Notes: generated by a model from the sequence alone, not told the origin. A DNA stretch of 64,000 nt from Ligilactobacillus aviarius (GCF_001654615.1 NZ_LWUD01000016.1:1-64000); one strand, 5' to 3'; positions 41,601 to 52,191 are shown, counted from the stretch's first letter. Made by a program: numbers and translations.

Positions 41601-42722
41601 ATGGAAATAATCGCAACGTGCGCAGCTGGAATTGAAGGAATTCTTGGAAATGAACTGAAACACCTTGGATATCACGCAAACGTTGAAAATGGCCGGGCAC
41701 GCCTTGAAGGCGACTTTCAGGATATTATCCGCTTAAATTTGTGGCTCCGGACTGCTGACCGGGTAAAAATCGTTTTGGCAAAGTTTATGGCGAAAACCTT
41801 TGATGATTTGTTTGAAAATGTAAAGCAAATCCCGTGGGAAGATTGGTTGGCCCTTGATGCGGCCTTCCCGGTAAGCGGTAAATCGCAAAAATCGCAACTG
41901 CATAATGTTCCAAGCGTTCAAGCAATCACCAAAAAGGCAATTGTCGAACGCATGAATCAAACTTATCACCGGCGGACAAAGTTTCCGGAAACGGGAGCTG
42001 AATATCCGGTTCAGGTTTCAATCAATAAAAACAAGGCAATGATTACCCTTGATACAACGGGATCAAGTTTATTTAAGCGGGGATACCGGTTGGACAAAGG
42101 GGGCGCGCCGATGAAGGAAAACATGGCTGCCGCCCTGGTTTTATTGTCGCATTGGTATCCTGAAGATCCGTTTATGGATCCGGTATGCGGTTCAGGAACG
42201 CTTCCAATTGAAGCGGCTCTTCTTGGACGCAACATCGCGCCGGGGATCAACCGTCATTTTGTTTGTGAACAGTGGCAGCAAGTTGATGAAGCGATGGTTA
42301 CAAAGCTTCGCAAAGAGGCGCATGCAGCTGAAAACCAGGACATTGAACTCGACATTGCTGGATATGATATTGACGGGCGAATGATCAACATTTCAAAGGT
42401 CAATGCGAAGGCGGCCGGCGTTTTACATGATATTCATTTCAAACAACTCGCGGTCAAAGACTTTAAGACGGATAAGGAAAATGGCGTGATTGTCGCCAAT
42501 CCCCCATACGGACAACGGTTAAGCGACCGGGATAGTGTTCACGTTTTGTATGAACAAATGGGGAAAATTTACCGTCCGATGACCACCTGGAGTAAATATA
42601 TTCTTACAAGTGATTTAAATTTTGAAAAATATTATGGCGAACAGGCGACCAAAAGACGTAAACTATATAATGGTTCGCTGCGAACGGACCTCTTTCAATA
42701 TTGGGGAAAGAAGAAACGTTAA
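41601..42722 (+). CDS. THUMP-domain 23S rRNA guanine-N2 methyltransferase (YpsC/RlmL-like)
   Basis: A 373-residue methyltransferase: N-terminal THUMP RNA-binding domain (about residues 50-160), then a Rossmann methylase with FMDPVCGSGTLPIEAAL and the catalytic VIVANPPYGQRL (NPPY) motif. It corresponds to the methylase half of E. coli RlmL. It is the ypsC gene of the ypsA-gpsB-rnpB-ypsC order. I use ATG 41601 with AAGGATGAGG upstream. Confidence 0.92.
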   Translation: MEIIATCAAGIEGILGNELKHLGYHANVENGRARLEGDFQDIIRLNLWLRTADRVKIVLAKFMAKTFDDLFENVKQIPWEDWLALDAAFPVSGKSQKSQLHNVPSVQAITKKAIVERMNQTYHRRTKFPETGAEYPVQVSINKNKAMITLDTTGSSLFKRGYRLDKGGAPMKENMAAALVLLSHWYPEDPFMDPVCGSGTLPIEAALLGRNIAPGINRHFVCEQWQQVDEAMVTKLRKEAHAAENQDIELDIAGYDIDGRMINISKVNAKAAGVLHDIHFKQLAVKDFKTDKENGVIVANPPYGQRLSDRDSVHVLYEQMGKIYRPMTTWSKYILTSDLNFEKYYGEQATKRRKLYNGSLRTDLFQYWGKKKR

Positions 42723-42736
42723 TTGAAGGTGAAAAA

Positions 42737-43126
42737 ATGAAAAAAAAGAAATATTACAGTCAACCTGATGTTCCAACCTCGATCGTGTGCTGGTCATTTA
42801 CATGGATGATTTTTCTTTTCAGTATGCTTTTATGGTTGGAAATTACGGTCTTTCAGATTTGGACCCTGATGACTTTGATTTTATTTTTGATCGTGGCCTT
42901 GGTCGAACTTCGGGGCCGGTATCTTCAAATTGAAGACGGAAAAATTAATTACCATGCATTGATCGTTTTTAATGGTCAAAGCATTAAGTTAAGCGATATT
43001 AAAGAAGTGAAACATAACCGGTGGGGTGTTGTTCGCTTTGTAACGGAAAAGGCAACTCACAGCTTTTTGATGATGCCGAAGACGGCTGCCCGGTTGGCGG
43101 CAGATGTTGCTGAATTAATTAAATAA
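42737..43126 (+). CDS. EbsA-like membrane protein
   Basis: A 129-residue protein with two adjacent membrane helices (about residues 15-37 and 40-58) and a cytosolic C-terminal domain with a PH-like strand pattern (YLQIEDGKINYHALI onward). Position after ypsC and topology fit the EbsA family of Lactobacillales, named from Enterococcus and of uncertain role. The ATG at 42737 has GAAGGTG upstream. A terminator follows. Confidence 0.6.
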   Translation: MKKKKYYSQPDVPTSIVCWSFTWMIFLFSMLLWLEITVFQIWTLMTLILFLIVALVELRGRYLQIEDGKINYHALIVFNGQSIKLSDIKEVKHNRWGVVRFVTEKATHSFLMMPKTAARLAADVAELIK

Positions 43127-43148
43127 AAGATTTAGAATGAAAGTAAAA

Positions 43149-43182
43149 AGAGATCGTAACTGAAAGCTGCGGTCTCTTTTTT
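43149..43182 (+). terminator. Terminator before the purine genes
   Basis: AGAGATCG and CGGTCTCT (one G-U pair) followed by six T. Confidence 0.78.
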
Positions 43183-43239
43183 GTTCGGCTTTATCCTTGG
43201 TAGTCCTTAATTCAATATAATTATTAATATTAAATAATT

Positions 43240-43284
43240 ATAAACGAACAATAAAAATAAATGATGTTTACAACGTTCAATTTA
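43240..43284. promoter_or_regulatory. Candidate PurR box pair upstream of purE
   Basis: ATAAACGAACAAT (43240-43252) matches the Lactobacillales PurBox AWWWCCGAACWWT at 12 of 13 positions. A weaker inverted half (CAACGTTCAATTT, 43272-43284) follows after 19 bases. An extended -10 candidate (TGG-TAAGCT, 43287-43295) with TTTACA at 43267-43272 overlaps the second box. Confidence 0.55.
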
Positions 43285-43321
43285 TTTGGTAAGCTTACCT
43301 TAATGAAGGAGGAAGAAATTC

Positions 43322-43810
43322 ATGAATGCTCAAGTTAGTGTAGTTATGGGAAGCATCTCAGACTGGTCAACCATGAAGTTGACGGGTGAGATTTTAGATA
43401 AATTAAATGTTCCGTATGAAAAGCAGGTGGTCTCCGCTCACCGAATGCCGACTGAATTAATGAAATTTGGTCAAACGGCCCGTGAACGGGGAATTAAAGT
43501 AATTATTGCGGGGGCTGGCGGGGCAGCCCATCTTCCAGGAATGCTTGCGGCCAATACGATCATTCCGGTCATTGGAGTTCCAGTTCAAACCCATGCACTT
43601 GGAGGAATGGATTCATTACTCTCGATCGGTCAAATGCCGGCTGGCGTTCCGGTTGCCACCATGGCAATTGGAGCAGCGGGAGCCCGAAATGCGGCTTTGA
43701 TGGCATGCGAAATGTTGGCTTTAAATGATGATGCGCTTGCAGACCGCTTGGCCGATTACCGGAAACAGCAACATGATGCTGCCGTAGAAAGCAGTGCGCA
43801 TCTTGAATAA
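43322..43810 (+). CDS. purE: N5-carboxyaminoimidazole ribonucleotide mutase
   Basis: Class I PurE (162 residues), converting N5-CAIR to CAIR. The VVMGSISDWSTMK phosphate loop, SAHRMP and GAGGAAHLPGM motifs are intact. AAGGAGGAAG precedes the ATG. It overlaps purK and forms a two-gene unit separated by a terminator from the main pur operon. Confidence 0.97.
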   Translation: MNAQVSVVMGSISDWSTMKLTGEILDKLNVPYEKQVVSAHRMPTELMKFGQTARERGIKVIIAGAGGAAHLPGMLAANTIIPVIGVPVQTHALGGMDSLLSIGQMPAGVPVATMAIGAAGARNAALMACEMLALNDDALADRLADYRKQQHDAAVESSAHLE

Positions 43811-44927
43811 ACGAATTGAACAGGGCGATACGATTGGAATTATTGGTGGCGGTCAATTGGGACAAATGCTGGCATTTTCAGCCAAAGCGGCGGGAATGAA
43901 AGTCATCGTACTTGATCCGGATCCACAATGTCCGACTGGACAGGCATGCGATCGCCAAATTGTTGCGCCATATGATGATGTGAATGCAATTCAGCAGTTA
44001 GCTGACGAAGCTGACGTATTAACGTATGAATTTGAAAATGTTGATTTGGACGCGCTAGATGCGGTCAAGGACGTTGTTTCAATTCCTCAGGGAACAGAAT
44101 TATTGCGGATCACCAAGGATCGGATTCGTGAAAAAACATTTTTGAAAGAACACGGCTTTCAAACCGCCAAGTTTGCTGCAATTAACAGCGCGCAAGATTT
44201 TGAAGGTGAATTAAAACGAATTGGCTTTCCGTGTTATTTAAAAACGTGTGAAGGCGGCTATGATGGAAAAGACCAGGTCCGGCTTAACAGTGAGGAAGAC
44301 CTAGGACAAACTGCGGAAATTTTGCAGCATTGCCCATGTATTTTGGAAAAGGCCGTTGATTTCAAGTGCGAATGTTCCGTGATGGTCGGACGGAATGTTG
44401 ACGGCGATTCAAGTGTTTTTCCAGTCAGTGAAAACATTCATCGCAATCAGATCTTACACGAAAGCATCGTTCCGGCAAGAATTCCGAGTGCAGTTGCAAC
44501 GCGGGCAGAAGAAACGGCCGTGGCCATTGCTCAGGCGCTTGACTTGTGTGGTATTTTAGGAATTGAAATGTTTATCGGAACTGATGATCAGGTTTACATT
44601 AATGAATTAGCACCGCGACCGCATAATTCAGGTCACTATTCGATCGAAGCATGTAATTTTTCGCAATTTGACATTCATAATCGCGCAATTTGCAACTGGC
44701 CAATGCCGCAAATCAAGCTTTTGCAACCCGTTGTGATGGTCAACGTTTTAGGCCAGCATGTTTCGGGAGTGCGGAATTTAATTTTTGAGAAACCTGACTG
44801 GCATTTTCATGACTATGGGAAAAGTGAAGTTCGGCTGAATCGAAAGATGGGCCACATCACAATTTTAACGAATCAGCTTGATCAGACGTTGAAGAAAATT
44901 GAACAAACTGGAATTTGGAAACAATAA
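43794..44927 (+). CDS. purK: N5-carboxyaminoimidazole ribonucleotide synthase
   Basis: An ATP-grasp enzyme (377 residues) joining AIR, bicarbonate and ATP. The N-terminal IGIIGGGQLGQMLAFSA, the central YLKTCEGGYDGKDQ and the ATP-grasp ELAPRPHNSGHYSIEAC motifs identify PurK. The frame opens at GTG 43794, overlapping purE by 17 bases; TTG 43803 is an alternative start, and neither has a strong ribosome site, so coupling to purE is likely. Confidence 0.96.
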   Translation: MRILNKRIEQGDTIGIIGGGQLGQMLAFSAKAAGMKVIVLDPDPQCPTGQACDRQIVAPYDDVNAIQQLADEADVLTYEFENVDLDALDAVKDVVSIPQGTELLRITKDRIREKTFLKEHGFQTAKFAAINSAQDFEGELKRIGFPCYLKTCEGGYDGKDQVRLNSEEDLGQTAEILQHCPCILEKAVDFKCECSVMVGRNVDGDSSVFPVSENIHRNQILHESIVPARIPSAVATRAEETAVAIAQALDLCGILGIEMFIGTDDQVYINELAPRPHNSGHYSIEACNFSQFDIHNRAICNWPMPQIKLLQPVVMVNVLGQHVSGVRNLIFEKPDWHFHDYGKSEVRLNRKMGHITILTNQLDQTLKKIEQTGIWKQ

Positions 44928-44981
44928 AAGACGAACGTTATTAGCGATTTTGAAATCCGTAATTTAAACATTTAGGCAATT

Positions 44982-45016
44982 AAAAGGCATCTTTGAAGAA
45001 AGATGTCTTTTAATTT
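44982..45016 (+). terminator. purEK terminator
   Basis: AAAAGGCATCTTT and AAAGATGTCTTTT with a four-base loop, then AATTTTATT. Confidence 0.85.
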
Positions 45017-45075
45017 TATTCGAATAAAAGCTAAATAAGTAATTTTAATCTGTTATTTATAAAATAAAATAATGT

Positions 45076-45120
45076 AATTATGAACAATAAAATTGATTGG
45101 TCACAAAATTGTTAGAATAT
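45076..45120. promoter_or_regulatory. Candidate PurR box pair upstream of purC
   Basis: AATTATGAACAAT (45076-45088) and inverted ATTGTTAGAATAT (45108-45120), 19 bases apart, the same spacing as at purE. They end five bases before the -35 box. Confidence 0.5.
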
Positions 45121-45124
45121 CCTG

Positions 45125-45153
45125 TTGACATCCGACCACTCTTGGAATATTCT
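45125..45153 (+). promoter_or_regulatory. purC operon promoter
   Basis: Perfect TTGACA (45125-45130), 17-base spacer, TATTCT (45148-45153). A second -10-like TATAAT at 45159-45164 has no -35 at the right distance. Confidence 0.65.
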
Positions 45154-45182
45154 GAATGTATAATAATTGATTATTTAAAAAT

Positions 45183-45200
45183 GTTCGTTATCAAACGAAC
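45183..45200. promoter_or_regulatory. Perfect 18-bp palindrome in the purC leader
   Basis: GTTCGTT-ATCA-AACGAAC, two inverted ACGAAC cores like the PurBox upstream of purE. It lies downstream of the promoter, in a position suited to repression. Confidence 0.5.
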
Positions 45201-45222
45201 GATATAAAGGAGATTATGATTG

Positions 45223-45936
45223 ATGGTACATCAAATTTATGCTGGGAAAGCAAAGGAAATGTGGACAACGGAAGATGAAAATGTTTTACGGGTCGTTTAC
45301 TTAGACCAGGCGACAGCCTTAAACGGTAAAAAGAAAGACCATATCAATGATAAGGGAAAAACAAATAATGCAATTTCAACGTTGATTTTCAAATATTTTG
45401 AAGCAAATGGAATTGAAACCCACTTTATTAAAAAAATTTCGGATACTGAAGAACTTGTCAAAAAGGTCAAGATCATTCCGCTTGAAATGATCACCCGGAA
45501 TTATTCTGCTGGTCACTTTGCAAGCCGTTACGGCGTTGAAGAGGGTAAAAAGTTTGAAACCCCAGTTGAAGAGATGTGCCTTAAAAGCGATGAACTTGAT
45601 GATCCTGCAATTAATGCTTCCCAAGCAATCGCCCTTGGAATTGTTACCCAATCGCAATTAGATACGATGTGGGCAATTTCACGGAAAGTTGATCAATTAT
45701 TAACCCCGTTATTTGAAAAAGCAGGGATGCAATTGATCGACTTTAAGTTGGAATTTGGAACTTTGCCAAACGGAAAGGTGATTCTTGCTGATGAATTCTC
45801 ACCAGATAATTGCCGGTTATGGGATACGAAAACCCATCATCATTTAGATAAGGATGTTTACCGGAAAGACTTAGGCGAGTTGACCCCGGTTTACCAGGAA
45901 GTTTTACAACGGTTAGAAAAGGTAATTTCACTTTAA
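45223..45936 (+). CDS. purC: SAICAR synthase
   Basis: Phosphoribosylaminoimidazole-succinocarboxamide synthase (237 residues), joining CAIR and aspartate. The IYAGKAKEMWTTEDENV start, IPLEMITRNYSAGHFASRYG and DEFSPDNCRLWD signatures are intact. ATG 45223 is preferred over TTG 45220. It opens the long operon purCSQLFMNHD in which every enzyme except PurA and PurB is present. Confidence 0.97.
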   Translation: MVHQIYAGKAKEMWTTEDENVLRVVYLDQATALNGKKKDHINDKGKTNNAISTLIFKYFEANGIETHFIKKISDTEELVKKVKIIPLEMITRNYSAGHFASRYGVEEGKKFETPVEEMCLKSDELDDPAINASQAIALGIVTQSQLDTMWAISRKVDQLLTPLFEKAGMQLIDFKLEFGTLPNGKVILADEFSPDNCRLWDTKTHHHLDKDVYRKDLGELTPVYQEVLQRLEKVISL

Positions 45937-45948
45937 AGGAGGAGCACA

Positions 45949-46197
45949 ATGAAAAAGTTTCGCGTATATGTAACGTATAAACCATCCGTTTTTGATCCCC
46001 AAGGTGATACGATCACTGACGCAGCCAAAGATTTAGGATATCAAACTATTCAGGCAATTCACGTCGGAAAATTCTTTGATATCGAAGTTGATGACACAGA
46101 GGGAACGGCTGCTCAAACGGTTGAAGAATTAGCTGAAAAGTTGCTCGTAAACTTTAACCTTGAAGTTTATCGTTATGAACAATTGGGGGAAGATTAA
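45949..46197 (+). CDS. purS: Phosphoribosylformylglycinamidine synthase subunit PurS
   Basis: A small 82-residue bridging subunit of the PurLQS complex, found where PurL is of the short type. The DPQGDTITDAAKDLGY motif and C-terminal NFNLEVYRYE strand are typical. AAAGGAGGAGC precedes the ATG; the purQ ATG directly follows its stop. Confidence 0.96.
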   Translation: MKKFRVYVTYKPSVFDPQGDTITDAAKDLGYQTIQAIHVGKFFDIEVDDTEGTAAQTVEELAEKLLVNFNLEVYRYEQLGED

Positions 46198-46863
46198 ATG
46201 AAAGTTGCAATCATTGTTTTTCCAGGATCAAATTGCGACAGCGATTTGCATTACGTTTTAGAAAACCTGTGCCATGTCAACGCAGAATACGTTCCTTCAA
46301 CGGCAACGAGCTTAGATGGATTCGATGCAGTCATGCTTCCCGGTGGATTTTCATACGGTGACTATTTACGATGCGGCGCCATTGCCGCTTTAACGCCGAT
46401 TATGGGAGCAGTTCGTCAATTTGCTGATTCAGGGAAACCCGTGATCGGAATCTGCAATGGATTTCAAATTTTGACGGAAGCCCATCTGTTACCAGGGGTT
46501 TTAAAGAAAAATGACAATTTGAAGTTTATTTGCCGGCCAGTTGCGTTGCAGGTTGAAAATAATGCCACGCCTTTTACCAAGAAGTACACCAAAGATGAAA
46601 AAATCCATTTGCCGATTGCCCATTCAGATGGCAATTTCTACGCTGATCCGGCAACGATTGATGAATTAGAGCAAAACCATCAAATCGTTTTCCGTTATGT
46701 TGATCAAAATCCGAATGGAAGTGTGAACAACATTGCCGGAATCTGTAATCGGCGCGGAAATGTAGTCGGAATGATGCCCCATCCTGAAAGAGCTTCTGAA
46801 AAAATTGTCGGCAATGATGCCGGCTTCAAAGTTTTTCAATCGCTGCTTGCGCTTAAGCACTAA
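46198..46863 (+). CDS. purQ: Phosphoribosylformylglycinamidine synthase glutaminase subunit PurQ
   Basis: A class I glutaminase (221 residues) feeding ammonia to PurL. The nucleophile lies in GICNGFQIL, and the His/Glu pair in MMPHPERAS. The [12 protein letters not shown] start is characteristic. No gap to purS; purL follows after 16 bases with TTGGAGG. Confidence 0.97.
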   Translation: MKVAIIVFPGSNCDSDLHYVLENLCHVNAEYVPSTATSLDGFDAVMLPGGFSYGDYLRCGAIAALTPIMGAVRQFADSGKPVIGICNGFQILTEAHLLPGVLKKNDNLKFICRPVALQVENNATPFTKKYTKDEKIHLPIAHSDGNFYADPATIDELEQNHQIVFRYVDQNPNGSVNNIAGICNRRGNVVGMMPHPERASEKIVGNDAGFKVFQSLLALKH

Positions 46864-46879
46864 AATTGGAGGTTAATTT

Positions 46880-49108
46880 ATGATCGATCAAGAAATGACG
46901 CCCCAAGAAATCAAAGACCAAAAGCCATACCTTGAATGGGGATTAACTGAAAAAGAATATGATTACATTTGCGATCACCTGATTCACCGGTTGCCGAATT
47001 ATACCGAAACGGGATTATTTGCGGTAATGTGGAGTGAACACTGTTCTTATAAGAAATCCAAGCCACTGTTGAAACTTTTCCCTAATAAAAACGAACGGGT
47101 TTTACAAGGCCCAGGAGAAGGAGCCGGAATCGTTGATATCGGTGATGATCAAGCCGTTGTTTTCAAGGCTGAAAGTCATAACCACCCATCAGCCGTTGAA
47201 CCTTACGAAGGGGCAGCGACCGGGGTTGGCGGAATTTTGCGGGACATCTTTAGTATGGGAGCCCGGCCGATTGCTTCGCTTGATTCATTGCATTTTGGTG
47301 AAATCAATAACGCCCATACCCGCTATTTGATCAACGAAGTCGTTGCCGGAATCGGGGGTTACGGTAACTGTATGGGAATTCCAACCGTTGCGGGCGAAAC
47401 GACGTTTGACGAATGTTATGAAGGCAACCCGTTGGTGAATGCCATGAGCGTGGGGTTGATGAATAAAAAGGATATTCAGAAAGGCCGCGCTTCAGGCGAA
47501 GGCAATCTGATCATGTATGTCGGTGCTAAAACCGGTCGGGATGGCATTCATGGAGCGACCTTCGCATCAACGGACTTTGACAGTGAACATGAAACCCAAC
47601 GGTCAGCGGTTCAAGTTGGTGATCCGTTTATGGAAAAGCTGTTAATGGAAGCCTGCCTTGAACTGATTCAAAAACATGCTGACTGGTTAGTCGGAATTCA
47701 AGATATGGGTGCTGCGGGCTTAGTTTCATCAAGCTGTGAAATGGCATCCAAAGCAAATAGCGGGGTCAAAATGAACCTTGACCTGGTTCCGCAACGGGAA
47801 AGCGGCATGTCAGCATATGAAATCATGCTGAGTGAATCGCAAGAACGGATGTTATTATGTGTGAAAAAAGGAAATCAAGAAGATGTGCGGCAACTCTTTG
47901 AAAAGTATAACCTTGATGTTGTCGTTATTGGGGAAGTAACTTCTGACCATCAATATGTATTAACACATCACGATCAAGTCGTAACCGATATTCCGGTATC
48001 ATCATTAACCGATGACGTATTGCAAGAAAAGTGTCCTGAACGCCAACCGGAACGGTTAACCCATCTTAAAGCAAATTCTCTTCCTCAACTTGATGATCCT
48101 GCGCAAACGTTAGTTGATTTATTACACCAACCAACTGTTGCCTCGAAGAAAGTTTTAACCCAAACATATGACTCTCAAGTCCGGGCTTCAACCGTTGCTG
48201 GTCCGAATGCAACCAACGATGCCGGCGTGATCCGGGTTCGTGGAACGCAAAAAGGATTGGCGATGACCACGGACGGAAACGGTCGGTTTGGATATTTGAA
48301 TCCGCGGGTCGGCGGTCAAATTGCGGTCCTTGAAGCCGCAGCCAATGTGATCGCGAAGGGGGCTCAGCCGCTTGCGATTACTGACTGTCTAAACTTTGGT
48401 GACCCAAATGATCCTGAAGTATACTGGGAGCTTCACCAATCAATCGCCGGAATGGCAGAACTTTGCCGGGAACTTAATACCCCAGTCATTTCAGGAAATG
48501 TTTCTCTTTATAACGAAAATAATGGTCAGGCGATTTATCCGACGCCAATGGTTGGAATGGTCGGACTGATTTCAAACGTTGACCATGCAGTTTCAAATCA
48601 CATTACTCAGGATGAAAATCTGGTTTATGTCGTTGGCTCCACGGCAGATGATTTCAGCGGTTCAGAACTTCAAAAAATGCTGACCGGTAAGATTGATGGC
48701 AAGGTCAATGAATTTGATTATCATCAAGCCGCATCTGCTTTGCAAAAGGCACTTACGGCCATGCAGGATCAGCTAGTAACGGCTGCACATGATGTCAGCG
48801 AAGGCGGCCTTGGGGTAACGCTTGCTGAAATGATTTTTGACACATCACTTGGAATGGACGTTGAAATGAACGATCAGGCCAACCGGTTGTTTAGCGAGAC
48901 TCCGGGACGAATCGTCTTAACGGTTAAACCGGCGGACCAAGCTGCATTTGAAAAGGTTCTTGGAAACGCGGCAACGTTGATTGGAAAGACAACCGCAACC
49001 CATGAATTAAAAGTTAAAACAACCGATGCGGAATTCAAATTGAACGGAACGCAGCTTCAACGTCAATGGGAGGATGCAATTCCATGCTTAATGAAATCAA
49101 AGGATTAA
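46880..49108 (+). CDS. purL: Phosphoribosylformylglycinamidine synthase subunit PurL
   Basis: The short-type FGAM synthase (742 residues), a PurM-superfamily ATPase. [13 protein letters not shown] near the start, [16 protein letters not shown] and the [14 protein letters not shown] motif are intact. Works with PurS and PurQ encoded just upstream. Its 3' end overlaps purF by 25 bases. Confidence 0.97.
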   Translation: MIDQEMTPQEIKDQKPYLEWGLTEKEYDYICDHLIHRLPNYTETGLFAVMWSEHCSYKKSKPLLKLFPNKNERVLQGPGEGAGIVDIGDDQAVVFKAESHNHPSAVEPYEGAATGVGGILRDIFSMGARPIASLDSLHFGEINNAHTRYLINEVVAGIGGYGNCMGIPTVAGETTFDECYEGNPLVNAMSVGLMNKKDIQKGRASGEGNLIMYVGAKTGRDGIHGATFASTDFDSEHETQRSAVQVGDPFMEKLLMEACLELIQKHADWLVGIQDMGAAGLVSSSCEMASKANSGVKMNLDLVPQRESGMSAYEIMLSESQERMLLCVKKGNQEDVRQLFEKYNLDVVVIGEVTSDHQYVLTHHDQVVTDIPVSSLTDDVLQEKCPERQPERLTHLKANSLPQLDDPAQTLVDLLHQPTVASKKVLTQTYDSQVRASTVAGPNATNDAGVIRVRGTQKGLAMTTDGNGRFGYLNPRVGGQIAVLEAAANVIAKGAQPLAITDCLNFGDPNDPEVYWELHQSIAGMAELCRELNTPVISGNVSLYNENNGQAIYPTPMVGMVGLISNVDHAVSNHITQDENLVYVVGSTADDFSGSELQKMLTGKIDGKVNEFDYHQAASALQKALTAMQDQLVTAAHDVSEGGLGVTLAEMIFDTSLGMDVEMNDQANRLFSETPGRIVLTVKPADQAAFEKVLGNAATLIGKTTATHELKVKTTDAEFKLNGTQLQRQWEDAIPCLMKSKD

Positions 49109-50541
49109 ATGAAGAATGCGGCATTTTCGGGGTTTTTAATTCACCGCATGCCAATCAGTTAACGTATATTGGACTCCATGCCTTACAACATCGCGGTCAA
49201 GAGGGAGCGGGAATTGTAACGGTCGATGATGATCATTGTTTTTATCAGCACCGTGATCGCGGCCTTTTAAGTGAAGTTTTTAAGGATCAAAATGATCTTT
49301 ATCGATTAGAAGGGCAAACGGCCATCGGGCATGTTCGTTACGGAACAAGTGGCAATAATTCAATTGCCAATGTCCAACCGTTTCTATTTAAATTTAACGA
49401 TGGTGATTTAGCCCTTGCCCACAACGGCAATTTAACGAATGCCCAGTCATTAAAGGTTCAACTGGAAAATAAAGGAGCGGTCTTCCAATCAAATTCAGAC
49501 TCGGAAGTCCTGATTCACTTGATTCGGCAAAAGCATTCAATGCCGTTTATGGATGCATTGAAACAAAGTTTGAATGAGATCCACGGTGGATTTGCATTCC
49601 TGATTTTAAAACAAGACGCCTTGATCGCCGCATTGGATCCAAATGGAATTCGGCCGTTATGTGTGGGGCAATTATCAAACGGGGCATATGTTGTCGCCAG
49701 CGAAACGTGTGCGTTAGATGCAGTTGGGGCAACGTTTGTCCGCGATGTTCAGCCCGGTGAATTGATCATTATTGATCGCGACGGAATGCACATTGATCAC
49801 TACACAACCGAAACCCAACTGGCAATTTGTTCAATGGAATATATTTATTTCGCCCGGCCAGACTCTAATATTCACGGGGTAAACGTTCACCGGGCGCGGA
49901 AGCGAATGGGAATGCGGCTTGCGGAAGAACAACCGGCGGATGCTGATATGGTAATTGGCGTTCCCAATTCATCATTATCAGCAGCTTCCGGGTATGCTGA
50001 AGCCGCTCATCTTCCGTATGAAATGGGACTGATCAAAAATCAATACGTTGCGCGGACGTTTATTGAGCCAACCCAAGAACTGCGGGAACAAAGCGTCCGG
50101 ATGAAGTTGTCAGCAGTTAGCGGGGTCGTTAAGGATAAGCGGATCGTTGTTGTTGATGATTCGATTGTTCGCGGCACGACCTCCATCCAACTGGTCAAAC
50201 TCCTCCGTAATGCGGGGGCTCGCGAAGTTCATTTGCGGATCGCATCACCGCCATTCCGGTTCCCATGTTTTTACGGAATTGACGTTTCAACCCGGGCAGA
50301 GTTAATGGCTGCTAACCATAGTATTGCGGAAATGCAACGGTTGATCGATGTCGATAGCCTTGGCTTTTTAAGTGTTCAAGGGTTGATTGATTCAATTGCC
50401 GTTCCGGATGCAGGCAGTGCGCCCAACGGAGGGTTGACCGTTGCTTACTTTACCGGAAAGTATCCAACACCGTTATATGACTATGAAGCAGGATATTTAA
50501 AGTCATTAAAACAGCAAAGGGGAATGTTTGATGAAGACTAA
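49084..50541 (+). CDS. purF: Amidophosphoribosyltransferase
   Basis: First committed enzyme of purine synthesis (485 residues). After an 11-residue propeptide, C12 (EECGIFGVF) becomes the N-terminal nucleophile of the glutaminase domain; the PRPP site is [13 protein letters not shown] near residue 360. ATG 49084 fits the propeptide length and has GGGAGGA upstream; the frame opens earlier in purL. Likely inhibited by AMP/GMP, as known for the family. Confidence 0.97.
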   Translation: MLNEIKGLNEECGIFGVFNSPHANQLTYIGLHALQHRGQEGAGIVTVDDDHCFYQHRDRGLLSEVFKDQNDLYRLEGQTAIGHVRYGTSGNNSIANVQPFLFKFNDGDLALAHNGNLTNAQSLKVQLENKGAVFQSNSDSEVLIHLIRQKHSMPFMDALKQSLNEIHGGFAFLILKQDALIAALDPNGIRPLCVGQLSNGAYVVASETCALDAVGATFVRDVQPGELIIIDRDGMHIDHYTTETQLAICSMEYIYFARPDSNIHGVNVHRARKRMGMRLAEEQPADADMVIGVPNSSLSAASGYAEAAHLPYEMGLIKNQYVARTFIEPTQELREQSVRMKLSAVSGVVKDKRIVVVDDSIVRGTTSIQLVKLLRNAGAREVHLRIASPPFRFPCFYGIDVSTRAELMAANHSIAEMQRLIDVDSLGFLSVQGLIDSIAVPDAGSAPNGGLTVAYFTGKYPTPLYDYEAGYLKSLKQQRGMFDED

Positions 50542-51595
50542 TCGATACCAAAAAGCCGGCGTTGATATTGAAGCCGGAAATCAATTGGTTGATCAAATCA
50601 AAAAAGATGTCCAATCAACGCAGCGGATTGGCGCTGACGGAAAGATCGGCGAATTTGGTGGAATGTTTGATTTGAGTGCGCTTGGCCATTATCGCCAGCC
50701 GGTGCTTGTTTCCGGAACCGATGGCGTGGGGACCAAGTTAATGATTGCCCAAATGATGAATCGCCACTCAACGATTGGAATTGACTGTGTTGCAATGTGT
50801 GCCAATGACATTTTAGCTCAGGGAGCGGAGCCATTGTTTTTCCTTGATTACATTGCAACGGGGAAAAATGATCCGAATAAACTTGCTGAAGTCGTTAAAG
50901 GCGTTGCGGCCGGTTGTCGTCAAGCTGGAATGGCAATTATTGGCGGTGAAACGGCCGAAATGCCTGGAATGTATCCGGCCAACGAGTACGACATTGCTGG
51001 CTTTGGAACCGGAATTGTTGAACGTGATCGACTATTGACCACTGATGATCCGCAAGCTGGCGATGTCTTGATTGGCATTGCTTCGTCTGGCCTGCATTCA
51101 AACGGCTTTTCCCTTGTTCGTCAAATTTTATTCAATGAAGCGGGATTCAAGGTAACGGATCAGCTCGATGAACTTGACGGGCAGATCTTAGGCGAAGCAT
51201 TGCTTACACCAACAAAAATCTACGTGCAATCGGTTTTGCCGTTAGTTAAAGCAGGGCAGATTCACGGAATCGCGCATATTACCGGCGGCGGATTGCTTGA
51301 AAACGTTCCGCGGATGTTTCCTTCAGCTTTAAAGGCTGAAATCACGGTTAACTGGCCGATGCCAGCGATTTTTAACTTTTTACAAAAACAGGGAAACTTA
51401 GATTGGCATGATTGTTTCTTGACGTTCAACATGGGAATTGGGTTAGTGTTAGCCGTTGCTCCGCAAAATGCAGATGCGGTTTTGAATCAATTGCAGGCGC
51501 ATGGTGAAACGGCGTGGACGATCGGTAAATTATCAAAGCGGCAAGCCAATCAAGCCCCAATCAAAATTTTGGTAGATGGGGGTGAGATCGAATGA
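50531..51595 (+). CDS. purM: Phosphoribosylformylglycinamidine cyclo-ligase
   Basis: AIR synthetase (354 residues). YQKAGVDIEAGNQLVDQIK, LVSGTDGVGTKLMIA and IIGGETAEMPGMY identify it. The ATG at 50531 overlaps the purF end by 11 bases, with AAAGGGG upstream. It overlaps purN at ATGA. Confidence 0.97.
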   Translation: MKTNRYQKAGVDIEAGNQLVDQIKKDVQSTQRIGADGKIGEFGGMFDLSALGHYRQPVLVSGTDGVGTKLMIAQMMNRHSTIGIDCVAMCANDILAQGAEPLFFLDYIATGKNDPNKLAEVVKGVAAGCRQAGMAIIGGETAEMPGMYPANEYDIAGFGTGIVERDRLLTTDDPQAGDVLIGIASSGLHSNGFSLVRQILFNEAGFKVTDQLDELDGQILGEALLTPTKIYVQSVLPLVKAGQIHGIAHITGGGLLENVPRMFPSALKAEITVNWPMPAIFNFLQKQGNLDWHDCFLTFNMGIGLVLAVAPQNADAVLNQLQAHGETAWTIGKLSKRQANQAPIKILVDGGEIE

Positions 51596-52191
51596 GAGTT
51601 GCAATTTTTGCTTCCGGAAACGGAACGAACTTTGAAACGTTAGTCCAGGCATTCAACCAGCGTGAAATTCAACATGGCAAGGTAGTTTTACTTTTCTGTG
51701 ATCATCCGAATGCACCGGTGATCCAGCGGGCAAAGCGGTTGAAAATTCCGTATGAAACTTTTCCGTTGAAGCAGTTTGCTTCGAAAGCCGAATATGAACA
51801 GGCAATTTTAACCAAACTTCAGGAATATCAAGTTGATTTGATTGCCCTTGCCGGTTATATGCGGGTGATCGGACCAACGATTTTGAGTCATTATTCCAAA
51901 CGAATCATTAACCTGCATCCGGCATACTTACCTGAATTTCAAGGGTTGCATGCGATTGAACGCGCGTTTGATGATCACCTTCAAAATGGCCGGACGCAAA
52001 CCGGGGTGACGCTGCATTACATTGATGAAGGGTTGGATACTGGTCCGGTAATTCGCCAGGAACACGTTCCAATCAAGCCGGATGATACGTTAGATGAACT
52101 TGAAACGCGAATTCATCAAACCGAACACCGGCTTTACCCTCAAGTATTAAATGAAGTCATTTGTCAAATCAGTAAAGGAGAAAAAGAATGA
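51592..52191 (+). CDS. purN: Phosphoribosylglycinamide formyltransferase
   Basis: A 10-formyl-THF-dependent GAR transformylase (199 residues). [17 protein letters not shown] and the catalytic [13 protein letters not shown] (with catalytic Asn/His) and [17 protein letters not shown] are intact. Depends on formyl-THF from FolD and Fhs, both in this window. Coupled to purM and purH by ATGA overlaps. Confidence 0.97.
   Translation: MRVAIFASGNGTNFETLVQAFNQREIQHGKVVLLFCDHPNAPVIQRAKRLKIPYETFPLKQFASKAEYEQAILTKLQEYQVDLIALAGYMRVIGPTILSHYSKRIINLHPAYLPEFQGLHAIERAFDDHLQNGRTQTGVTLHYIDEGLDTGPVIRQEHVPIKPDDTLDELETRIHQTEHRLYPQVLNEVICQISKGEKE

Noticed and set aside
43794-43810. Possible frameshift between purE and purK
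   Set aside because: Both proteins are full length with their own conserved ends; the 17-base overlap is ordinary translational coupling.
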